From contig JAOXYB010023280.1 in NCBI GenBank assembly GCA_028565635.1, forward strand, positions 1 to 16,618: 16,618 bases of DNA, in the 5' to 3' direction. The notes under the pieces are model-generated. The model was given only the letters and a program-made list of their open reading frames with translations. It was not told where the DNA came from and searched no databases. Source of the stretch: Phoronis ovalis. Taxonomy: Eukaryota; Phoronida; Phoronidae. Both the position numbers and the translations under genes were made by a program. This document shows positions 9,345-16,618 of the stretch, piece after piece (the stretch's first letter is position 1; each line of letters begins with the position of its first letter).

Positions 9345-12300
9345 CTGGAATAAAATGTTATGCCTTTAATAAGTTTATGGCAATAGTTCGATAATGGATC
9401 CAAGGTTTTCCCCATTTTTTTCTACGAGCAAAAAAACAAATGGGTCGTGTAGCTTTCGAAGGACGGTTTCCACACCTCCCCTAAATCCGCCATTGGAATA
9501 ATTTACATGAAGCGCTATAATTATTAAATGCGAACAATATAAAAATTAAGTGATAATATTTTTACTTATTATAAGCTCAAATGAGCGATAATGTATAGCA
9601 ATATTTTTGCGAAATTTCAAAAGTTGTGGTAGTTAATAAATAATAACTAAGATATTTTTTTTAGTTCACTCTGCTAAATTACTCAAAGATGTCAATGTTA
9701 GTGAAATTATTCTTTTACATAGTCTATAATATGTTTTCTACATTTGCTAACATTTTTGTATAACACTTTATGCGCAAGAATACCTGAACGATGTTACTCC
9801 ACATTCCTGACAGTTTAGTTCATCTTCGCCCCCTTTACAATTGTGCTCTCTGTCACATACGTTTCCTGGAGAAATACAGGTACCGTCATAACACATAAAC
9901 TGAGGCCATTTACATCCTGGTTCGATATTGACAACTTGATGTTCACAAAGAATGATGTAACTCATAATGTTTGTATCGTTGCAGTTGACAGACTGAAATC
10001 CCCATGTTGAATTTTGTTCCACAAGAGCGATACACAAGTCATTATCTTGCCCAGATTCTAACCAGATATGTTTTGTCTTTTGCATCGCATCTATTTTCCA
10101 GAGATGTAAGTAATAATTTATTTCCGCCAAATCTCCCTTTTCAAGTGAAGCCAGCGACCCTTGATTCCCTTGACACATTTTGGTAGCATTGATGAATAAT
10201 GTCGTCACAAGGTTTTTGATAACTTTAATGCATTTGCCAGCTATATAATTCCACTGTACAGGGCATAGAGGTAAAGATATTCCATAAGTAATTTCATCTT
10301 CTTTAAACGGTTCAGACCACTCGTCGAACTCACAAGCAACAAAGCTATGGCTAAGTTGGTAGTTACATGGAATTTTAACCCAAACACCGCCTATGTACGG
10401 ATTTTTAACGATCATGACAACGCAGTGGGCACTAGGATCCCAAGATGGTTGGTACAAATGGGGAAACATAATCTTTAACAAATCATTTGGTATTGCATCA
10501 TGGTCACCAAATACAGTTTGGAATTCTGACTGACGATATATTGTAGACACATTGTTAGGATTATACCATCTTGTGAATGTAAGAGGATTACCATCAACCC
10601 AACGATATGTTCCATCCTACATATATTAATAAAATATTATATATACGGAATATTGCTTACTTAAGTGGGTTCTTTTACACACAATCATGTATATTGCATG
10701 AATAACAAACAATGTTGTTTCGTTCGATACAACTTATTCACACTAAATTTAGCTAAAGAGAGTAGGCCTAATTTTGTATGTACGTCTGTACTCCAATTGT
10801 CACCAGCAGCGCATTCCATAAAACATTATTTGAACTGGAAATTGTGCCAATAAGCTAGCTAGCTAACCCATTCTGAAATACCTTAGGTACAGATATTTTT
10901 TGCACGCTCTCCGCGTCAAAATATTTGCCACATATGTTACACTAAAGATAGATATTGTGGTACGTACCTTTAACTCCTGCAGTCCAATATGCACGGCTAC
11001 ATACGGAGCGTACTTAAATGTGAGTGTCTTCCATTTATTTTGAAACAAACTCATGAAAAACCAATATTCCTCTTCCGTATTAATAGTAACAAGGTGCCCA
11101 CCTTCCCAATCCTCACATTCGTTTGATGCGTTATTCCAGGTGGTTTTTTTAGTACGGAGTCCAAAATACAGCTTTGGCAGAATATCGGGTAAGCCATAGT
11201 AGCCGTAATATACCCCGTATTCTTCACCAATTGAATAGCAAGATCCTGTTTGTGGGAATATATTACCTTCAAAACTATAATACTCACTCCACGAACTCCA
11301 AAACCACCCGAAACTGTAACCCTTATACGAGTAAGAACATTTTTCAGGTTCAGTCATATCTTCCTTTCGCAGTAATTTGTACTCGAGTTGCAAAGGAGTT
11401 GTCTCTTTAGATATATACCCAGCAGGTTTAGCATATCTAATTTTAATTTCTCCTACGCTTAATGCGTGAATTGGAAATGGTCGAACACTTTCGCAATGGG
11501 GTGAAATCTCGTGGCTGTGGATATACTGAAACTGATTCTCATATTTGAAAGTACCTGTTTCAATAATTTCGTATATTAGCAGACTTCCAGAGCAAGCATC
11601 CAATGGCACAGAACTAAAGGTCAACAAAAAATGCGACATATCTTCGCGAAAAGCTGCTGAAATATCCGAATTAAGAGAAATACCCCATTCGCAGAATTGG
11701 TTGTCTAACCCCGGTTCAAACTGTATTGCTCCACATGCAGTTGGCCGAATTATCATACCGCAATCAAAATTTTCACTGCAGGGAAGGTTGCTAGTTTCGT
11801 CTTCACCATTATACTTGCGTAATGTTAAAGAAAATGATGCCTGAGCATAAGAACAAGAAGATGCAAACCCAATCCACTGTTCTTTGTGGCTTTTTGACCC
11901 TGCTAAATAAACGCTACAACTTGGTGTTCCGCTGAACTGAACAAAATAATCCATGCACTTCCTACTACACTTTGAATTGGTTGCAGTCATTGTCAACGAT
12001 GTTGTAGTTATGTCTGTATCTATAAGTTTGGAGAAAACGTCAGATTTAATGTCCAAATACTGGAAGTGTGGACCGCTCTGGCTATTAACAAAATACTGCC
12101 ACACCCAACAATTTGCTGTTGTAGAATTCGTTGCGTTAAAAGAGTCCCCATTTACAATTGATCCGCCATTTTTGGAATCGTCTAACATGAAACCTTGACA
12201 GTCTGTTTGTTCTATGATTAGCTTATAAGCACCTGGGTTTGTTTTGAACGAGAAGAATATCAGCTTTAGTTTGGAACCGTGAGATAAAAACTCCCACCCA

Positions 12301-13644
12301 TCACCATTAGAGTTAGACGAACAGAATGGACCAACAAACTTCGACTCTTCTTCCACCATTATAAAACCTTCATCTAAACAGAGATCAGATTCCCAAGGTG
12401 GTAAATTACGTGTATGAATTTTGATGTACGATTTAGATCGTGGTTGAAAAACCCAAGTGATGAAATAATGATTGCTATTAATCAAGTCCTCGGTACTTAT
12501 TAACCAAGGATTCAGTACAGAAATTGCACCTGTGTCTACATTGTCAGAAACAAATCGATATTCATAGGCTATTGTTAAGAGATCACTTGAGTTAGTTTGC
12601 CTAGCAGCAGAACGGGCAATTTCTACCTTTACAATGAGATACATCATATATGATTGTTCTTGTAAAACACCGGTTGCATTGTACTTGAGGTTAAAATTTG
12701 AGTGAAACGTAGAACGGGTATCAACTCTACCATTGTAGAAGGACAGATGAGCACTTCGCCCAAACCCTTTAGTGTGCCAGTTTCCTGTAATTCCATAACC
12801 AAGCGGAGCATGCAGGAACCACAAGTAGACGTCATCCCCATCCACTGAGGTATATGCTTTGGGTGTGCTGGGGTTCAATTGAATGCGACCTGGGCTTCCT
12901 GTGTTGTCCCTGAACACTGCATAATAAGCTGCACTAAACCCTGTTGCTGTCTTACTTACATCACTGTGAAACTTAACAAACATGAATCGACTAGTTGAAG
13001 ATACTGTAAGTTCTTGTATAACACCGCAGTATTTACCTAGGACAGGAAAGTTGTCTGAATTTCCATCATACACAAGCAAATAATCATAACAGGTACCAGA
13101 ACTACCAGCTTTCTCAATATCAAAATCATAGAATTTCAAATGGAGTATTTGATTGGGATAACTTGTTTGGAGAAGCCATGAATAATCCACTGACGGTTTA
13201 TACAAAGATTGGTTAACAGTTATCATTCCATCGCTTGTGTTCGGAGTAATGACCGATGATGATGTACTGTGTGAAAAAAGTTCATATCTCAAATAAGCTC
13301 GATGAGCAGGATCACCAATTTTGTCATAAAGTTCCAGTGTTACGTTTTTGTTGGATATCTTCGACACTAATGTTTCTGCAGTTTTCGCCACTTCAGGCAT
13401 AATACCACAGAAGTGCGCAATTTGTTCACGGTCACCCGTTTCATTAACAGAAAACAGCTTAAGTTCATTTTCATTACACGGTAAATTTATATCTAACAGC
13501 AAAATTTCTACACTGTTGTTAGCTGGTACAGTGATCTGCCACGTTGGACCAAAGTTGTCTTTATCACCATAGCCGATTTTTATATAACTTCCTGCTTGTG
13601 CTACATTTACTTTAAGCAAGCCTACAATTGAGGGACACATATGA
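7064..13644 (-). CDS. GRL101-like: CUB / C-type lectin / LDLa / LRR seven-transmembrane receptor, GRL101-like (three exons, 5' end missing)
   Basis: I assembled this from three open exons, join(13644..10968, 10616..9784, 9344..7064) on the minus strand. The first donor (AAG|GTACGTA) meets acceptor TATGTAG|GAT in phase 0. The second donor (TTCAG|GTATTC) meets acceptor TTATTCCAG|A in phase 2, restoring one Arg codon. Counting from the Met at 13640, the product has 1,928 residues: six CUB or CUB-like domains (17-756), C-type lectin 1 (about 795-986), lectin 2 (about 1008-1115), five or six LDLa repeats (about 1125-1415), an LRR block (about 1420-1575) and seven helices (about 1608-1888). The membrane domain has the LGR/relaxin-receptor signatures DRF after helix 3, TDFICWFP in helix 6 and NPILY in helix 7. 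The family is a plasma-membrane GPCR. The ligand is unknown, and recognition of glycan, lipoprotein or pathogen by the ectodomain is inference. No signal peptide is visible, so at least one upstream exon is missing. Confidence 0.9.
9345..9783 (-). other. Receptor intron 2
   Basis: 439 bases, from donor CAG|GTATTC to acceptor TTTTATTCCAG|A. It splits an Arg codon inside LDLa repeat 2. A competing AG (TTGCTCGTAG at 9431-9422) sits upstream, but entering there would break the reading frame set by exon B. Confidence 0.85.
9784..10616 (-). CDS. Receptor exon B: end of lectin domain 1, lectin domain 2, first LDLa repeat
   Basis: The exon is 833 nt, entering in phase 0 and leaving in phase 2. It opens with DGTYRWVDGNPLTFTRWYNP, the central strand pair of a C-type lectin fold, directly continuing HIGLQELK of exon A. 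An unusually long loop of about 46 residues separates this Trp from the AHCVVM strand, and the domain closes with PCNYQ..FVACE. The Ca2+/sugar motif WND is replaced by WVK and the EPN/QPD position reads NPN, so canonical calcium-dependent sugar binding is doubtful. Lectin domain 2 runs from CPVQWNYIAGKC through MCQGNQGSLASLE to YIILCE and also lacks WND. LDLa 1 follows (CKWPQFMCYDGTCIS to CKGGEDELNC). The region before the GTG at 10550 is coding, so any call that starts there would cut 22 residues. The open frame past 9784 (YSCA, stop) is intron. Confidence 0.9.
10617..10967 (-). other. Receptor intron 1
   Basis: 351 bases, from donor AAG|GTACGTA to acceptor TATATGTAG|GAT, phase 0. It interrupts lectin domain 1 between the HIGLQELK and DGTYRWVDG strands. 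It contains a 12-base palindrome AGCTAGCTAGCT (10853-10864). Confidence 0.85.
10968..13644 (-). CDS. Receptor exon A: six CUB or CUB-like domains and first half of C-type lectin domain 1
   Basis: This is an uninterrupted coding exon of about 2.68 kb; residues are numbered from the Met at 13640. CUB2 (about 134-243) is the clearest, with CYDYLLVYDG, a KYCG turn and GFSAAYYAV. CUB1 (17-123), CUB3 (250-363), CUB4 (370-477), CUB5 (488-609) and CUB6 (635-756) are more divergent, but keep the W-core strand, paired Cys and aromatic/aliphatic strand pattern. Lectin domain 1 starts near Cys801 and includes WNNASNECEDWEGGHLVTI and HIGLQELK up to the donor. The 5' boundary is uncertain. I favour acceptor TTTTTTTTATAG|T, with the exon starting at 13644 and a phase-2 entry. 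A second possible acceptor is TTGTAG|GC at about 13623. The Met at 13640 is probably internal, because CUB1 lacks its usual N-terminal strand and the preceding stretch is a poor signal peptide. Residues after Lys891 in the open frame are intron read-through. Confidence 0.88.
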
Positions 13645-13656
13645 CTATAAAAAAAA

Positions 13657-14766
13657 GTTTATTTCGCTATTTAATGTCGCAGATTTTGGATCCCATATCA
13701 CCGAGAAAAACATATCTAGCATATCTTTTTAATACTAAAGTGAAAACGACAGACTAACCATTTTAAATTGGTGAAAATTTGCTTCTTTAGTGATAATTCT
13801 TTTTGTTGAAAAATGTTTTTATAATACCTCATGTTGAACGTCTGCTCGAAAGCAGAGCGATTGTGAGCCACCTGGCGTTCTATTGTTTAGACGTAAATCA
13901 AGCAGAGCAACGATTGTTTATGTTGAGGGGTACGTTCAAAACTTTTGTAATATAGTCACATAAGCGTACACATACATATGAGCGCCCCGAAGAGATTCGA
14001 CTGTGTTTCAGTATAAACGTATTGGATGTGCATATGATTAATATTTATAAGGAAATACATGTTTAAATGAAAATTGATAACTTTTTGTGATTTGTAAAAA
14101 GTTAAGGATTTTAAACATTGGTTAAAACAGTAAATAAATATTCAATACACGATCAACATATCCTAAATAATACTCGTATAGTGAGGACAATACTAAAATA
14201 CCTAATATTATTATTTAATTTTCAAGCTTTATATTTCAAAAACGCATTTTATTTATTGGCCTCAATATGTTCCTTTTTACTCTTTATATTTATAAACGAA
14301 TTCTTCGTGAATTCGGTAGTGTTATGCCTCGTAAGCATTTTGATTTTCGAAATCATCCCCTTTACTCGTGTAAGATGTCACATCTCTTCCCGGCCTCCTC
14401 ATAATGGATATAGCCGCCATATTGTTTTGTTTTCAACGGGTCAACAGGCAGGTTATCAATGTCGAACATCAATAACTTAATTTTAATTACAATATTTACT
14501 TGATTGTCCTATTCGATCACGTGCTTATTAAAGTTGTTGAGCGAATAGCAGAAGTCCAAATTAACTTCAACGCGGACGGACTTGTGATACTGAGTAATGA
14601 AAACACGTTTATTTACAAAAAGCCTATTATAGGAAAATCCCGAAGGTTCCCAAATTTAGAATGGTTGGTATGTCGTTTTCATTTTAGTGTTATAAAAATA
14701 AACTAGATGTGGTTTTTCTCGGTAATGTAGGATCCACCATCTGCGACTTGAAGTAGTGAAATAGAC
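13657..14766 (+). mobile_element. Complete 1.1 kb element with about 115 bp terminal inverted repeats
   Basis: The left arm (13657-13771) and the reverse complement of the right arm (14650-14766) agree at roughly 80% of positions. Both run GT(T/C)TATTTC, then GTCGCAGAT, TGGATCC, ACCGAGAAAAAC, ACATCTAG or its variant, AATACTAAA-like, TGAAAACGACA, and CCATT(T/C)TAAATTGG-like. The interior includes a hairpin TCTGCTCGAAAGCAGA (13841-13856) and CGAATTC..GAATTCG (14297-14315). The only long frame (14118-14480) is not conserved between copies, so the element is probably a non-autonomous DNA transposon. It lies immediately upstream of receptor exon A. Confidence 0.78.
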
Positions 14767-15280
14767 TTATTATTTGATTTATACACGTTTATGGTCATAT
14801 TTCACACAATGCTTACAGTGAATTAAATAATAATTAGTAACACAGACATGCTGTCCGAAACAGATTTGGAGACCATGATATACCTATTTTTCAATAATAT
14901 GTTTTACAACATTTTACATGATTTTTTATACATAATTATATTATTAAGCTTATTTCCTAAGGAGTTAGAAAAAAACCCTGTATAAATGATAATGGGTGTA
15001 CTATACAGCTCGATTTGTTCTAAACACCGTTTGTATCTTCGCAGCAAATGACTCGTTGGACTTCAATTGCTGCAACTTGCAGTCAATATTGTATTATAAT
15101 ATTCACATTGCGGCTTAGAACTCAAAAAGTGTTATAGAGTTGTTTTTTTCGATCAAACTATTATGCTAATTGTTTACCTTTCCTGTGATGCTGAATTGGT
15201 CGCATATTATAAACTAAATATATAATATAATCAGTTGTACTTATTTACCTTTTTCTACATAATATATAATAAAAATATAA
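14767..15280. other. AT-rich spacer between transposon copy and tandem duplication
   Basis: No gene or RNA recognised. It is strongly AT-rich, with ATATAATATA-type stretches near 15220-15280. Confidence 0.5.
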
Positions 15281-15842
15281 TTTTTTTTCAGAAATCTCAG
15301 ACGAAGAAGTATCTTTGAAGTACAAAAAATATCCTATGTGAGACATAATATAGGGAACCACTGAAAACTTGTCATATTTACCTATCACGAATATGAACAA
15401 TACCACGTACGACATTTCGATTCTGCTTTCAAATGAAAAATGGACATAATTAATAATTCAATCTAATTTTGTCACCCTTATAATGTGTCATCATGTTTAG
15501 TGCAGACTTCCACGAAATGATAGGGATAGCAACAACAATTCTAATTAAAATCGAGTTAATTTTTTTTTTCAGAAATCTCAGACGAAGAAGTATCTTTAAA
15601 GTACAAAAAATATCTTATGTGAGACATAATATATGGAACCACTGAAAACTTGTCATATTTACCTATCACGAATATGAACATTACCACGTACGACATTTTG
15701 ATTCTGCTTTCAAATGAAAAATGGACATAATTAACAAATCAATCTAATTTTATCACCCTTATAAAGTTTCATCATGTTTAGTGCAGACTTCCACGAAATG
15801 GTAGGGATAGCAATAACAATTCTAATTAAAATCGAGTTAATT
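15281..15842 (+). repeat. Direct tandem duplication, 281 bp unit, two copies
   Basis: The first copy spans about 15281-15561 and the second about 15562-15842. About a dozen differences are visible in some 270 aligned bases, roughly 95% identity. Each copy starts with a T-run ending in CAG and then GAAATCTCAGACGAAGAAG, and ends TCTAATTAAAATCGAGTTAA. The event is younger than the two flanking transposon copies, which differ much more from each other. Confidence 0.93.
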
Positions 15843-15960
15843 GATTCAAAATGCGTCAATTGTTTATTTACATGTTCATCATATATACATACGGGCGTTA
15901 GTATTAAAGTTAGCTATTGCTGAAAGACGTGATATATTTGGAATACATTCTCCACTAAAG

Positions 15961-16618
15961 ATTATTTCATTATTTCATGACGCAGGTGTTGGATCCCACA
16001 TCACCCAGGAAAACACATCTAGTTTATTTTTATAATACTAAAGTGAAAACGACATACCAACCATTCTAAATTTGGAAAAGTTTAATTTTTTTGTAAGTTT
16101 TTTTGTAAATAAATGTGTTTTCAATACCCTGTATCAAAAGTCCGCACACGTTGAATGCGACAAAGCGCCACCTAGTTTTAAATCGTTTAGAACCTGTGGT
16201 ATTTCGCTCAACAGCTTAATAAGCATGTGAATAGAACGATCAAGTAATTAAAAAAGTTATTGATACTCCACGAATGATCTGTATGTTGGCCCATGAAAAC
16301 AAAACAATGGGACGTCTGTATCCTAATGTACTCACCTGGGGAGAGGGCGGAAGAGGTGTGACATCTGACATGAGTAAAGGGGACGATTTGTAAAAAACAA
16401 AACATTTGCGAGGCATAAAACCACCGAATTAACAAAGAATTCATTTAAAATATTATTTACGCGAAGAGAAAAAGAAACAGCACCGAAAGTACGTATAAGC
16501 GTACAATTCAGAGGATGCCTGGAACAGATAAGGTAGCTCACATGTCTTCCAACTTTGTTTTTGTTAGTCACAATTAAACCATAGGATCCTTATTGTTGTT
16601 TTTTTGAGAAATGGACTT
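15961..16618 (-). mobile_element. Second copy of the 1.1 kb element, opposite orientation, cut by the window end
   Basis: 15961-16075 matches the terminal arm (TATTTCATGACGCAGGTGTT, GGATCCCACATCACC, CTAGTTTATTTTTATAATAC, GTGAAAACGACATACCAACC). 16200-16460 is the reverse complement of 14280-14560 in the first copy, sharing for example TCCCCTTTACTC, GATGTCACA and TTGTTTTGTTTTCA. The distance from the outer end matches the first copy, so the other end should lie about 450 bases beyond the window. Peptides such as NEFFVNSVVLCL recur in both copies, but the frame breaks at different points, so I do not call a coding gene. Confidence 0.75.

Noticed and set aside
10550-10552. GTG as a start of exon B
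   Set aside because: Coding continues upstream in the same frame (DGTYRWVDG...) to a good acceptor at 10616, so the codon is an internal Val.
13638-13640. ATG at 13640 as the true receptor start
   Set aside because: The following residues (MCPSIVGLLKVNVAQAG) have a weak, Lys-interrupted hydrophobic stretch, CUB1 appears to start mid-domain, and an acceptor lies only a few bases upstream. I keep it only as a numbering origin.
14118-14480. 120-codon plus-strand frame
   Set aside because: It lies inside the 1.1 kb element. The matching region in the second copy (16200-16460, reverse) keeps short peptides such as NEFFVNSVVLCL, but in broken frames, so it is repeat similarity rather than a conserved protein.
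16208-16571. Two overlapping minus-strand frames near the window end
   Set aside because: They are the counterparts of the frame at 14118-14480 within the second element copy, split over two frames by indels.
1-16618. CRISPR arrays, bacterial operons, integrons or phage genes
   Set aside because: The gene structure is spliced and animal-like. The tandem units at 5061-5246 and 15281-15842 lack the repeat-spacer pattern.

Overview
This is a window of animal nuclear DNA. It is AT-rich, with spliced genes, long introns and several families of foldback and tandem repeats. The main gene is a very large chimeric receptor on the minus strand. Its membrane half resembles GRL101, the snail receptor that joins LDLa repeats, leucine-rich repeats and a relaxin/glycoprotein-hormone-type seven-helix domain. 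This suggests a mollusc or another lophotrochozoan, but the species cannot be fixed from the sequence alone.

Layout. Bases 1-1990 hold no recognisable gene. They contain a ~313 bp foldback element (217-529) and a GC-rich mini-hairpin (815-848). Bases 1991-3228 (minus) hold a small two-exon gene that I assembled by hand. A textbook signal-peptide exon (3228-3159) is joined by a phase-1 intron to a cysteine-containing, extremely basic exon (2259-1991). The predicted 112-residue protein is secreted, with a mature charge near +20. Bases 3300-6850 are AT-rich and apparently non-coding. They carry a fragment of a terminal-inverted-repeat element (3769-3885) and a 43 bp tandem array (5061-5246).

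Bases 7064-13644 (minus) are the receptor. Exon A (13644-10968) encodes six CUB or CUB-like domains and the start of a C-type lectin domain. Exon B (10616-9784) completes that lectin domain, adds a second one and the first LDLa repeat. Exon C (9344-7064) encodes further LDLa repeats, an LRR block, seven membrane helices and the cytoplasmic tail. The two introns have matching phases and knit into 1,928 residues. The true N-terminus and signal peptide must lie further upstream, because the 5' exon begins inside the first CUB domain.

Bases 13657-14766 are a complete ~1.1 kb element with ~115 bp terminal inverted repeats. It abuts the splice acceptor of receptor exon A. A second copy in opposite orientation starts at 15961 and runs off the window. 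Between them lies a 281 bp direct tandem duplication (15281-15842).

Two genes could be connected with innate recognition: a receptor joining CUB, lectin, LDLa and LRR modules to a G-protein-coupled membrane domain, and a cationic secreted peptide of antimicrobial-like composition. Any functional link between them is inference. They are neighbours about 4 kb apart on the same strand.
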